In this document: positions 16,161 through 25,056 of the stretch, piece after piece
Numbering within the stretch: position 1 is the stretch's first letter
Layout: each line of letters starts with the position of its first letter
DNA from: Segatella buccae ATCC 33574
GTDB taxonomy: Bacteria > Bacteroidota > Bacteroidia > Bacteroidales > Bacteroidaceae
Assembly: GCF_000184945.1 (NCBI RefSeq)
Contig: NZ_GL586311.1
Coordinates: 1,714,598-1,778,597 of the forward strand
Reading direction: 5' to 3'
DNA: 64,000 bases
Position numbers and translations under genes: made by a program
The notes under the pieces: generated by a model
Databases searched by the model: none
Seen by the model: only the letters and a program-made list of their open reading frames with translations
Told to the model about the DNA's origin: nothing

Positions 16161-16826
16161 TCAGAACACTTTGCCAAATAAAATGTTGATAAAGGTCTTG
16201 ACCAATATCTTGGCATCAAACCACCATGAGCGGTGTTCAAGGTAGTATAGATCCAAATCCAAGCGTCTCAGCATCTTCTCCATGGTGTCGGTATAGCCGT
16301 TGTATAATGTGGCGTATGAGGTCACCCCCGGCCGAATCTGATAAAGGAACTGATAGCGGGAATCTTCTTTGATGATTTGGTCAATATAGAATTTGCGCTC
16401 CGGGCGTGGTCCGATAAAAGACATGTCGCCCCTGAATACATTCCACAGTTGGGGAAGCTCATCAAGATGATGGTCGCGCAGGAAGCGGCCAATCTTTGTC
16501 ATCCGGTGGTCTTTCTTGTGTCCGAAGAGTTGTGGGCCGTGTTTCTCTGCATCCATTTTCATGCTGCGGAATTTATAAATCGTAAACGGTCTGCCAAACC
16601 GTCCTATACGCTCTTGCTTGAAAATAGCCGGCCCTCCGTCTTCCCGTTTCACCATGATATAGCAGATAAGAAAAAGGGGGGAGAAAATCACAAGGCATAT
16701 CCCTGCAACTAAAAAATCGAAAATACGTTTGATATTCCTTTCAAACTCATTCATTCCGTCGGCAATAAACCGCGGATTATCTTTATCGTCATTCCATTTA
16801 ATATAAGGGGGAATCTTTTGATTCAT
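16161..16826 (-). CDS. Undecaprenyl-phosphate sugar-phosphate transferase (initiating PGT)
   Basis: 221 aa. One N-terminal re-entrant hydrophobic segment (FDFLVAGICLVIFSPLFLICY) is followed by the catalytic core: KFRSMKMDAEKHG, TKIGRFLRDHHLDELPQLWNVFRGDMSFIGPRPE and the PGVTSYATLYNGY loop. This is the small monotopic type without the multi-helix N-terminal domain of WcaJ/WbaP. It starts repeat-unit assembly by moving a sugar-1-phosphate onto undecaprenyl phosphate at the inner membrane. It is the last gene of the polysaccharide operon and looks less AT-rich than the cassette upstream, as expected for a conserved flank. Confidence 0.92.
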   Translation of the reverse strand: MNQKIPPYIKWNDDKDNPRFIADGMNEFERNIKRIFDFLVAGICLVIFSPLFLICYIMVKREDGGPAIFKQERIGRFGRPFTIYKFRSMKMDAEKHGPQLFGHKKDHRMTKIGRFLRDHHLDELPQLWNVFRGDMSFIGPRPERKFYIDQIIKEDSRYQFLYQIRPGVTSYATLYNGYTDTMEKMLRRLDLDLYYLEHRSWWFDAKILVKTFINILFGKVF

Positions 16827-17027
16827 ATCTGATTTTTTATTTATAACGGCTATGTGGATGCTTTATTATTTAAAATTCGGAATAGGGGGCTATATAACAA
16901 GTAGAGAGGGGGCGTAAATGGTTATTCAGTGCAGGGGAGGCCATAAAGAATATATTAGAATTTATTATTCTAACAATGTGTGCTATAATAAAAGTAAGTG
17001 TTGAGTGTTCTTGTATTTGAAGACTAA

Positions 17028-18089
17028 CTAAAATGGTCTTTTTTCATAGATTGTGCGGTATAGATTATAGTAATTTTCAATCATCTTTTGAGCCGTAAAT
17101 TTTTGATTATATAGCATTAATGAATGTTGGGAAAAATCATTGTAGATTTTTGGATCATCCAATACATATTTTATTTTCTCAACAAATAAATCAGCTTTAT
17201 TTTTTAACGTATATCCATTATACCCTTCCATAACGATTTCAGAAGTACCTCCGACCTTAGATGCAAAGATTGGTTTTCCGTAGCTCATAGCCTCCAAGAT
17301 GACCATGGGCAGCCCTTCGTAGTCACTTGCAAGCATAAAAGCATCTATTTCTTGACAATATCTACTTGCTTGAGGAATATTGCCCATAAAAAAGACATTG
17401 TTTGGATGCTCATTGACATCAAATTGGTTTCCAATCCAGATAAAGGCATAATTAGGAAGCATACTAGCTGTTTCCATGAAAATATCAGGTCGTTTTGGCT
17501 GAGTTAGTCGTGCTATACAAAGGATCTTTTTAGTATAGCTATTTACTTCTGTTGAAAATACGATGTCTTTTTTATTGATAGTCTTTGGTCGTTCAACCCC
17601 ATTATAAATGAGTGATAGTCCGTGAGTAATACCTTCATTATGCAGGTTGTCTACATCATATTGACTAACTCCAACGATAGCCTGACAACGTGTTTGCATA
17701 ATTTTCTCAATAGGAAGCATTCTTCTGAATGCAATTCTTATTGAGTCAAAACCATGTACCGTATAGACAATTTTGCATTTTGGAAAAGCCAATCGTCCAA
17801 GTATTCCGGCTTTTGAAGAGTGAAGATGAATAATATCCGGATTATATTGATGATAGATTTTATGAAGGAAGAAAGTGGCCTTTATATCATTTATAATAGA
17901 AATTGAGCGTTTGAGATAAGGACAATTTATTTTTATGGCCTTATCACTAATTACTTCCCACATTTTTCCGTTTCCCTCACCACCTACGACTATAACTTCG
18001 TGATTTTGGACAAGTGAATTCACTAATGTTGTAAGAACGCTTTGTGCTCCCCCAAGTTCTGATTTGGTGATAATTTGAAGAATTCTCAT
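17028..18089 (-). CDS. Glycosyltransferase family 4 (GT-B fold)
   Basis: 353 aa. KSELGGAQSVLTTL at the N terminus is the typical GT4 acceptor-side glycine motif; IPQASRYCQEIDAFMLASDYEGLPMVILEAMSYGKPIFAS carries the ExxxxxxxE nucleotide-sugar motif near residues 265-290. A retaining transferase that adds one sugar to the growing repeat unit on the cytoplasmic side. Codon use is AT-rich like its neighbours. A 200-bp gap to the PGT gene downstream holds no gene I can support. Donor and acceptor sugars are not predictable. Confidence 0.9.
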   Translation of the reverse strand: MRILQIITKSELGGAQSVLTTLVNSLVQNHEVIVVGGEGNGKMWEVISDKAIKINCPYLKRSISIINDIKATFFLHKIYHQYNPDIIHLHSSKAGILGRLAFPKCKIVYTVHGFDSIRIAFRRMLPIEKIMQTRCQAIVGVSQYDVDNLHNEGITHGLSLIYNGVERPKTINKKDIVFSTEVNSYTKKILCIARLTQPKRPDIFMETASMLPNYAFIWIGNQFDVNEHPNNVFFMGNIPQASRYCQEIDAFMLASDYEGLPMVILEAMSYGKPIFASKVGGTSEIVMEGYNGYTLKNKADLFVEKIKYVLDDPKIYNDFSQHSLMLYNQKFTAQKMIENYYNLYRTIYEKRPF

Positions 18090-18121
18090 AAATATGCTTG
18101 TCTTTTATAGCCCCATAAGAG

Positions 18122-18910
18122 TTATGCTCTTTTTAATCTGATTTTCTTTTTTAAATCTGGATCAATTATATCCAATAACTGTTTTATTTTATCAAAGCAC
18201 ACCAAATAGGTCCAATAGAGTTCAGCTTGGAATTTGTTGGAGCCATTCTTGATAAGGAAATGCATATATTCTTTTCTTTTTTTTGTAAAAGAGTCACTGG
18301 TGGTGCCACCTAATCGAAACATCACCAGATCGCAATTAATGTATTTAAATTCTGCCCCTTGTTGAAACATTCGTGTCAGAAGATCTAAATCCATAATATA
18401 GTGGAGGGTTGTATCATAAATACCAAATTTATGATAAGCTTTTTGGGTAATAAAACTACTTTCATGAGTTACATGGATAGAAAAAGGTCGCTTAGGAAAG
18501 GTCATTGATGGTTTCTCCCTAAATTTAGCATTGGAAATATCGTTCCAAATGATTTCGTTTCCCCTGTATATATCGGTTTTTTCATCATAGTTTTTTGCGA
18601 CCACACTTAATGCACCCGGAAGTAATATATCATCGGAATTAATGATGCCGATTATATCACCTGTGCATAGTCTGATACCCTTATTGAAAGCATCACTGAT
18701 GCCTTTATCTGGTTCGGTAATGATTGTAGTTATCTTATCTTGATATTTGTTAATGATATCAAGTGTACCGTCTGTAGAGGCTCCATCAATAATTATATAT
18801 TCATAATTATCATAATTTTGAGTGGTTACACTAAGTATAGTGTCTTCTATGTGTTTTTTACTATTATAAGAAATCGTGATGAGCGAAATCTTAGGGTTGA
18901 GATTCTTCAT
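18122..18910 (-). CDS. Glycosyltransferase family 2
   Basis: 262 aa. PKISLITISYNSKKHIEDTILSV and IDGASTDGT form the GT-A nucleotide-binding start; the metal-binding site is NSDD (in IGIINSDDILLPGAL) near residue 93. This is the WcaA-like group of inverting transferases. Its start overlaps the previous gene's stop by four bases (ATGA), indicating translational coupling. Sugar specificity unknown. Confidence 0.9.
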   Translation of the reverse strand: MKNLNPKISLITISYNSKKHIEDTILSVTTQNYDNYEYIIIDGASTDGTLDIINKYQDKITTIITEPDKGISDAFNKGIRLCTGDIIGIINSDDILLPGALSVVAKNYDEKTDIYRGNEIIWNDISNAKFREKPSMTFPKRPFSIHVTHESSFITQKAYHKFGIYDTTLHYIMDLDLLTRMFQQGAEFKYINCDLVMFRLGGTTSDSFTKKRKEYMHFLIKNGSNKFQAELYWTYLVCFDKIKQLLDIIDPDLKKKIRLKRA

Positions 18911-19815
18911 ACTAAATTAAGAAAATTACAGATTTGGAAACGAATGTAGGTTCGCCAATCCGAAGCCATATAATGTTTGTCAAAGGCAACGGATAGGCGT
19001 TCTTTTATATTTCTATCTTGTTTAGCTATTTTCCCAGCAATAATTCTATTTTCTTTTGTCATATTCTCAGAGTATCCTCTGAGGATTTCTTGAGCCATTC
19101 TTGATCTTAGATGTTCGCATTGGGTAAGACGCCTTAGCCTTCTTTTCCATTCAGTAAGGGCATTATATCCCTGTCCGATAACATTTTTATCATGTTGGCG
19201 ATAAAGAATTTGTGGTATCGCATCGAAGTGGATATCGGCTCCGACAGCTTGTGCTACATCATAAAGCCATACATCATGCATTGGCAAGTATTGGGGCTGA
19301 TAGCGTATAATTATATCACGAAGAAGCTGGTTTATAACGATAGTGCATCCACCAATAAATTGATATATTAATGCTTCTCCGAAGGTGAGCAGAGGATGTA
19401 TTTCTATGCTTGGTAAGAGCTTTAAGTCTTTATCGGCAAGTTGTGTTTGACAAAAATATAGCGCAGGAGTATTTGTACTCAATTTTAATCTTTTGATGGC
19501 TTGATTCAGTTTTGTCGGTTTCCAATAATCATCCTGATCGCTGAAAGCATAGTAATCTGCTTGGGGAGCATCTTTTAGCAACTGCATGAAGCTTCTGGCA
19601 GGTTTTAGATTCTTACCAGTATAGAAATTCAGTAATCCTGCCTCTTGATATTCTTTCAAAATTTGTAGCGTGCCGTCCGTAGAACCGTCATCCCTTACAA
19701 ATAATTTGATGTTAACTTCTTGTTGGTGGAGGATAGAGTCTATTTGTTCTCTTATATATCGTTCCCCGTTATATGAGGACATTAGAACCGTTATTAAGTT
19801 CTCAGAATTCATCAT
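18907..19815 (-). CDS. Glycosyltransferase family 2 (rhamnosyltransferase-like)
   Basis: 302 aa. LITVLMSSYNGERYIREQIDSILHQ, VRDDGSTDGT and FSDQDDYW match the RfbF/WbbL-like rhamnosyltransferase group of GT2, with the DQDD metal site near residue 95. The C-terminal ~100 residues are helical and basic, as in this group. It overlaps wzy by 14 bp upstream and the next GT2 by 4 bp. A rhamnosyl donor is suggested only by family resemblance. Confidence 0.88.
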   Translation of the reverse strand: MMNSENLITVLMSSYNGERYIREQIDSILHQQEVNIKLFVRDDGSTDGTLQILKEYQEAGLLNFYTGKNLKPARSFMQLLKDAPQADYYAFSDQDDYWKPTKLNQAIKRLKLSTNTPALYFCQTQLADKDLKLLPSIEIHPLLTFGEALIYQFIGGCTIVINQLLRDIIIRYQPQYLPMHDVWLYDVAQAVGADIHFDAIPQILYRQHDKNVIGQGYNALTEWKRRLRRLTQCEHLRSRMAQEILRGYSENMTKENRIIAGKIAKQDRNIKERLSVAFDKHYMASDWRTYIRFQICNFLNLV

Positions 19816-21022
19816 TAAGCTTCTTTTTAAGCATTTCTGTGTATGAATAGGCCATGAGTAGAGTGATCATGCCCGTTGATGATAGAAGTAGTGGGTTAGT
19901 GCCTGCAATTAGAAGATAGGCCAAATACGCCCAAAAAGTACAGCTAATAAGTTTATCCTGCTTGTTCTCCCACATTACAGCCAAAGGCTTAAAAAATATA
20001 CATATAATAACCAAAGCGAAAATTCCAAAGTTTCGGAATAACTCGATGTAGGACCATTCTGTTATATTAACAATCTTATTAAATCCTTCGCTGTAGAAAT
20101 AAGTGCCAGGGCCTTGTCCAAATAAGATATACTCAGGATGTTCACCAAAAAGGGACAAATAGGAGGGGATGTGACCGTATTTCACGACATTGGATGCTTC
20201 GTTGGTATCAGTCATTAAGGCTATGAGCAAGGTTGTGAATCCGATTCCTATTATAGTTATTATAGGATACATGAAATATTTTGCATGTTTTTTATCCTTA
20301 TATTGATAGTAGGCTGTTATTCCAATAAGAAATACAGGGAGGAGCATAGTGCTTCTTGTGCCACTAAAGCTGAACGCAAAAAGAATAATGGCTAAATATA
20401 GGATTCTTTTACTCCCTCTGTCGGATTTGTTAAAGAAGGAATATATATAGAAGAGAGCTACAAAGACAAAGGATATGCAGGATTTCAAGTACATGCAGAA
20501 CACCTCGATTCCAAGAAACCATCTTCTGGCCATCATAATAGGGTAGTCTTTACTTTCCGACCATAGAAAGATGAAACTTTCTGTTTCGGGAAAAATACTT
20601 ATGATCGTAAAAAGGGCATCCATGATAAGGCAACAAATGATGACCGGCCCTCTAGCTATTCTGACGAGATCAAATTCTCTAATCCAAAGTAGTAGGACTA
20701 TAGGAGATATTGATTTGTATAGTGCGACAATGGTATCCAGTTCTGCCTCCTTATTGGATATGACAGAGAATATCCAAGGAATGCTGATGGAGCAAAAAAG
20801 AGATAGTATGATTGGCAATTTAGACCAATCAGGCTTTATTGTACACATGCAAAATCCTACCGTGATAACGAAAAATATATCTTTTTTGTGTAAAATAGTA
20901 TTTGTCGGATCAAGCATGATGACCAATATAAGGAAGAAAAACAATATATCTCCAATTATATGGGTCAAAGGCCGTTTTTTCTTTTCCTTTTCTATATTAA
21001 TTAGTCTTTTTTCCAGGGCCAT
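19802..21022 (-). CDS. O-antigen/capsule polymerase (Wzy-like)
   Basis: 406 aa with about ten to twelve hydrophobic helices and a long polar loop around residues 245-310 (DTNEASNVVKYGHIPSY, ILFGQGPGTYFYSEGF), the pattern of Wzy polymerases and O-antigen ligases. In a Wzx/Wzz-containing locus the polymerase role is the better call. It joins repeat units on undecaprenyl diphosphate in the periplasm. Sequence similarity in this family is low, so the assignment rests on topology and context. Confidence 0.78.
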   Translation of the reverse strand: MALEKRLINIEKEKKKRPLTHIIGDILFFFLILVIMLDPTNTILHKKDIFFVITVGFCMCTIKPDWSKLPIILSLFCSISIPWIFSVISNKEAELDTIVALYKSISPIVLLLWIREFDLVRIARGPVIICCLIMDALFTIISIFPETESFIFLWSESKDYPIMMARRWFLGIEVFCMYLKSCISFVFVALFYIYSFFNKSDRGSKRILYLAIILFAFSFSGTRSTMLLPVFLIGITAYYQYKDKKHAKYFMYPIITIIGIGFTTLLIALMTDTNEASNVVKYGHIPSYLSLFGEHPEYILFGQGPGTYFYSEGFNKIVNITEWSYIELFRNFGIFALVIICIFFKPLAVMWENKQDKLISCTFWAYLAYLLIAGTNPLLLSSTGMITLLMAYSYTEMLKKKLNDEF

Positions 21023-21029
21023 TTGACGG

Positions 21030-22040
21030 TTATGCCTTTTGGTGGACTATTTGTGATTTTATCAGTGCAATACTGGTTACGCTAAACATCCCGGTTATAA
21101 AAAATAGGATGACAATCAAGGCTTTATGAGGAGAAGAGTGTTTCACCGGTACTGTTGCCGGTTGTATAACAGCATATACCGGAGTACGTTCTTGCAGTTT
21201 GGCTAAAGCCAACTGCTGTTGCTGAATGAGTTGGTTGTAGATATTGTATCTTAATTGCATTTCATTCTCCATCTCATTTCTTTTAGAAATGAAACTCTGT
21301 AGATTAGCATCTTCGTTAGCATCACAATATGCTGCATAAGTATCTTGTGCCTTTTGGTATTTTAGTTTAGCCTCTGCGACTAATTGTTTTATATCTTCCA
21401 CATCCTTTCTGACCTTCGAAGTTCGATAGTTTGTGATGAATTTTTGCAAGTGTTCACTCATTGAATCAACAAGAGTCGTTGCTATTAATGGATCTTGAGT
21501 GGTGGACTTGATGGTGATGATGTTAGATTGCTCATCATAGCTGCAAGCGACCATTCCTTTAATAGACTCAATGACATCATCTTGTTCTTTTGTCAGTCGA
21601 AAAGCATTTATTCTTTTTGTCAAGTGTTGTCTTTGCCTTCCTTTACCAACAAACCACCAAGGAGATTTCTGATAATTGGCACAATAGTCGTACAAGGATG
21701 TGCGTAGTTTACCATCAATGGAAGTGACTTGGATATTGCATAATCCGACTATAAAATTAGTTGAAATGACAACGTTCGGATAGAACTGTGGCGCAATGGC
21801 ATCAGGGGAATTCCCATTGACATTCACTCCAAAGGAAGAGGCAATATTGCTCAAATTACCTAATGAGTTGCTGCCATTATTGCTTTCTGGTGCTAACATG
21901 ACTTTTGCCGTGTATTTTTTGGGAAGGCTTATGGCAACAATAATGCCGAGGAGAATACTTGCAAAAGCAACTGCAAGATAAATCCATTTCCACTTTAATA
22001 GAGTGGAAATCATCTCTCTGTTTTTACTAAAATTATCCAT
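21030..22040 (-). CDS. Chain-length determinant (Wzz) family protein
   Basis: 336 aa. Two membrane segments flank a periplasmic region: WIYLAVAFASILLGIIVAISLPKKY (residues ~19-43) and a C-terminal helix near 310-330 (ALIVILFFITGMFSVTSIAL), with the Pro-rich PATVPVKHSSPHK motif just before it. A coiled-coil stretch lies at ~200-270. No cytoplasmic tyrosine-kinase domain is attached. It sets polymer length together with Wzy, its direct downstream neighbour. Confidence 0.9.
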   Translation of the reverse strand: MDNFSKNREMISTLLKWKWIYLAVAFASILLGIIVAISLPKKYTAKVMLAPESNNGSNSLGNLSNIASSFGVNVNGNSPDAIAPQFYPNVVISTNFIVGLCNIQVTSIDGKLRTSLYDYCANYQKSPWWFVGKGRQRQHLTKRINAFRLTKEQDDVIESIKGMVACSYDEQSNIITIKSTTQDPLIATTLVDSMSEHLQKFITNYRTSKVRKDVEDIKQLVAEAKLKYQKAQDTYAAYCDANEDANLQSFISKRNEMENEMQLRYNIYNQLIQQQQLALAKLQERTPVYAVIQPATVPVKHSSPHKALIVILFFITGMFSVTSIALIKSQIVHQKA

Positions 22041-22070
22041 GACTTTGTAATAAAGATAAAGTGGTAATAT

Positions 22071-22781
22071 TCACTTTGATTTGTAGTATTTTACCAATGT
22101 TTTTATATAGAGATTTGCCGTGGAACCAAGATGTGTGGAAAATAGAACATAAAGAATGTATTCGCTATCTATAATATGACCAATGTCTAATATGATAAAA
22201 ATCGAGAGAAATAGAGCTATGTTCGGGTAGCATGATAATTGGTTAAACAAATACTTGTAAAATGGAAGTAAAGGGCGGCCTGATCCCTCTTTTTTCATTT
22301 GATATATACTTATATCTATAATATTACGGCTTATCAGTTCTGTGCATCCAAAGATCAAGAATAGTATGGTGATGATCGTGCTGTTGTATTTGTCCATTTG
22401 CATGTAAGTAAGCCAAAAGGAAAAATTCATCAAAGGATGGCTGATGAGATGAGCCATAAAATCCATTTCGACACCATATTTCGAGAATTGCTTGGTTGAA
22501 CGTGCAACTTCACCGTCTGAACAATCCATGATGTACCACATCCAAAAACAAAGACAACCGATGATTTTACATGGTAAAGGTGGAAAGCAAAAGATAATGG
22601 ATCCGACTACCCCAAATGTTATCATAAACATGGTTACAGTATTAGGCCTTAAATTCCATGCGATAAAATATCTGGAAAAGTATGGGGATATCCACATACA
22701 TATCCATTCCACCAAAACAGATTGTCTGATGGGCCAATTAGGAGTGTCTTTCTTAATACTATGGTAACTGGGCTTTTGCAT
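22071..22781 (-). CDS. CDP-alcohol phosphotransferase family membrane protein, variant active site
   Basis: 236 aa with about six membrane segments. The CDP-alcohol phosphotransferase signature is visible as DCSDGEVAR-x8-G-x3-D-x3-H: Asp86, Asp89, Gly90, Ala93, Arg94, Gly103, Asp107, but the fourth acidic residue, thought to act as base in the family, is His111. WNLRPNTVTMF upstream also fits the family. Its position inside a polysaccharide operon, beside a nucleotidyltransferase-aminotransferase, suggests it transfers a CDP-linked phospho-alcohol to a glycan or lipid carrier rather than making bulk phospholipid. It abuts wzx (one base shared). Confidence 0.82.
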   Translation of the reverse strand: MQKPSYHSIKKDTPNWPIRQSVLVEWICMWISPYFSRYFIAWNLRPNTVTMFMITFGVVGSIIFCFPPLPCKIIGCLCFWMWYIMDCSDGEVARSTKQFSKYGVEMDFMAHLISHPLMNFSFWLTYMQMDKYNSTIITILFLIFGCTELISRNIIDISIYQMKKEGSGRPLLPFYKYLFNQLSCYPNIALFLSIFIILDIGHIIDSEYILYVLFSTHLGSTANLYIKTLVKYYKSK

Positions 22782-24250
22782 TATATGTCTTTTTTATGAG
22801 TTAAGCGATGAAAAAGTTGTTGGGCCATATCGTCTTTTATCAGGTATAAAACCGAGATGTAGAAGCAGGCGCATGAAAGTATTGAAACAATTATTATACT
22901 AATTGTATTGTGCATGTTATTTTTGATGAATAAAATAATGGGAATAAAAAATAGAGAAAGGAGGATGTACCTTAGGTTATATGATTTGAGGAGTCCTGTT
23001 TCTATATTGAGTGTCTTTTTTATATATATCAAACAAATTATTTGAAAAATAATTTCACAGAAGATAGTTGTTGCGACTGCTATCTCTGGTGTCAGTATCT
23101 TTAGAAAGATAAGGTCTAAGAGGACATTTAATAGGCCGCAGCCGGCATTAATCAACATAAGGAATTTTTCTTTACGAAAGAGGAAAATGATTTGATTGTA
23201 GATAATTGCTTCTGTTGAGATAACAATAATGCGGAATGCGAATATTTTCAAGGTGGGTATTGCAGCAAGATATTGTTTTCCGGAAAATAGTAGAACAATA
23301 TTGTCCGATAGGGCGTAAACGCCAAATACTACGGGGGCTATTATCAGGATGGTAGTTCGCGTTAAACGTATGATACCCTGCTTATATGCAGTGGAGTCAT
23401 TCTCTAAATAATATGACATTCGTGGTATAGTCACGGAGACAAGTGACAAAAATAGAATGCGTATCATCTCTGAAACTTTCTGTCCAACACCATAATATGC
23501 AACACTTTCTGCATTGAAAAATGTTCCCAAAATCGTTTTGTCAGCTATTGTATAAAGTAAGTTAGTGTTGTTTAGGATTAAGATCAAGAACAGAGAAGGT
23601 AAAAAAGGCAATAGGTCTAAATGTTGGAAAAGTTGTTTGGGATTTAGCGTAATGAATTTCTTAACATGGATAAAACTAATGACGTTGTTTATTATATAGG
23701 TTATGGAAGTAATGATAACATAGATATAATAATCTTTGTTGGAGGTGACGAAAACAAAAATACTGAATATGCTCAGAATCCGTATAATAATGGTCTTTAT
23801 TGTTATAAATCCATAGTCTTCATGGGCTTCATTCATCCATTCTATATAAAAGACCTGCCCGATAATCATGATCCCTTGGACATACATGATTTTTTTCAAG
23901 ATGGGATCTTTTATGAGAAAAAAAACGAATAGATAATATAAAATAGATATTATGATATTGCTTATTAAACCAATAACAAACAAGTTTCTGAAAACCCAGA
24001 AAGTTTTCACATGATTGTCCCTATATCTGCTTATTTCCCTAAGACCGTAATTATAAATACCTAATAATCCTACAAGACTAAAATAAGTATAAAGAGTTGT
24101 GCTGTAATCTATAAAACCAACAGATTTCGCACTGAGCACTCTGTAGATATATGGATATATGAGTATGGGCACTATAATGTTGAAAACATTAAGTGTCATT
24201 TTAGCTATCGTGTTTTTAATGATACTCTTACTCATGCCAATTATAGGCAT
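22781..24250 (-). CDS. Polysaccharide flippase (Wzx, MATE/MVF-like)
   Basis: 489 aa with about 12-14 hydrophobic helices. N-terminal KNTIAKMTLNVFNIIVPILIYPYIYRVLS is characteristic of the RfbX/Wzx family, and YYGVGQKVSEMIRILFLSLVSVTIPRMS is a conserved cytoplasmic loop. It moves undecaprenyl-linked repeat units across the inner membrane. The gene overlaps the aminotransferase frame upstream by 10 bp. Strongly AT-rich. Confidence 0.9.
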   Translation of the reverse strand: MPIIGMSKSIIKNTIAKMTLNVFNIIVPILIYPYIYRVLSAKSVGFIDYSTTLYTYFSLVGLLGIYNYGLREISRYRDNHVKTFWVFRNLFVIGLISNIIISILYYLFVFFLIKDPILKKIMYVQGIMIIGQVFYIEWMNEAHEDYGFITIKTIIIRILSIFSIFVFVTSNKDYYIYVIITSITYIINNVISFIHVKKFITLNPKQLFQHLDLLPFLPSLFLILILNNTNLLYTIADKTILGTFFNAESVAYYGVGQKVSEMIRILFLSLVSVTIPRMSYYLENDSTAYKQGIIRLTRTTILIIAPVVFGVYALSDNIVLLFSGKQYLAAIPTLKIFAFRIIVISTEAIIYNQIIFLFRKEKFLMLINAGCGLLNVLLDLIFLKILTPEIAVATTIFCEIIFQIICLIYIKKTLNIETGLLKSYNLRYILLSLFFIPIILFIKNNMHNTISIIIVSILSCACFYISVLYLIKDDMAQQLFHRLTHKKDI

Positions 24251-25056
24251 TTTAATGCACTGATAAGTTTATTGTTATCTTTTTGATCTCTTATCGCAAT
24301 TCTGATGAATTGTTTTTTGGTGTCTATATGACTTTTTGTATTACAGTTGCTGATTAAAATGTTTCTTTTGAGAAGTTGGATACCAAGTTCATCTGAGGTG
24401 TATTTCTCTATAATCTCACAAAGGAAGAAATTTGCTTGTGAAGGAAACACCTTTAAGTAAGGAATGTCTTGCAGCTTATGGTAAAATCTTTTCCGTTCTT
24501 CACGAAACAGCTCACAAGCCTTTTGATAGTCTGTAGAATATTTTCCAAACAGTTGCATATAAAATTCTCCAAATGAATTGATGTTCCAAATAGATAATTC
24601 TTTTTTCAACTTATTGATCAACTCTATATCGGAAGAGCAGGCAACGCCAAGGCGCAGACCGGGGACACCGTATGATTTACTAATGGATTTTATTACCACT
24701 AGATCTTTATATTTTTCAAGAATATCATTATGAAGGAGACTGTTATTTGGTGAATCATCTGCGAAATCTACAAAGCTCTCATCGACGATGAGGCTTATAT
24801 GTTTCCTTTTGCACCATGCAATGAGGGTAAAGATGTCTTTTGATGCAATAAAATTCCCAGAAGGGTTATCTGGATTGATCAGTAAGAGAGTTGATATATC
24901 CTTCGTAGCGAAAAAAGTGATCAAATCGTTAACTCCATACCTATAATTCTCTTTTTGGGGGATAAAAGGGATGATATTTTTTTTATCCAACCTATTAGGA
25001 TACTCTTCGAAAGTGGGGAAGATCACTCCAATATTGCCAGCAATATGTTTCTCCAT
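24241..25056 (-). CDS. PLP-dependent aminotransferase/decarboxylase domain (HisC/CobD-like), distal half of a split gene
   Basis: The open frame from the internal ATG at 25056 gives 271 aa, but homologous sequence continues upstream in the same frame (RYVVVGNGAAELIKS) to the A7 tract at 25104-25110, where it meets the frame of the nucleotidyltransferase. Fold-type I signatures: LLINPDNPSGNF, LIVDESFVDF and the PLP lysine in SISKSYGVPGLRLG (~residue 130 of this frame). Starting at 25056 would remove a glycine-rich PLP-phosphate-binding loop, so this half is unlikely to work alone. HisC-like transamination and CobD-like decarboxylation of a phospho-amino acid are both possible. Confidence 0.75.
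   Translation of the reverse strand: MEKHIAGNIGVIFPTFEEYPNRLDKKNIIPFIPQKENYRYGVNDLITFFATKDISTLLLINPDNPSGNFIASKDIFTLIAWCKRKHISLIVDESFVDFADDSPNNSLLHNDILEKYKDLVVIKSISKSYGVPGLRLGVACSSDIELINKLKKELSIWNINSFGEFYMQLFGKYSTDYQKACELFREERKRFYHKLQDIPYLKVFPSQANFFLCEIIEKYTSDELGIQLLKRNILISNCNTKSHIDTKKQFIRIAIRDQKDNNKLISALKCL

Noticed and set aside
22071..22781. A phospholipid synthase (PgsA or PssA) function
   Set aside because: The location inside a polysaccharide operon, AT-rich composition and the His in place of the fourth signature Asp argue against a housekeeping lipid enzyme.
24241..25056. A stand-alone aminotransferase starting at the ATG at 25056
   Set aside because: The coding sequence continues upstream in the same frame through a PLP-loop region to the A7 tract; a start at 25056 would cut the fold.
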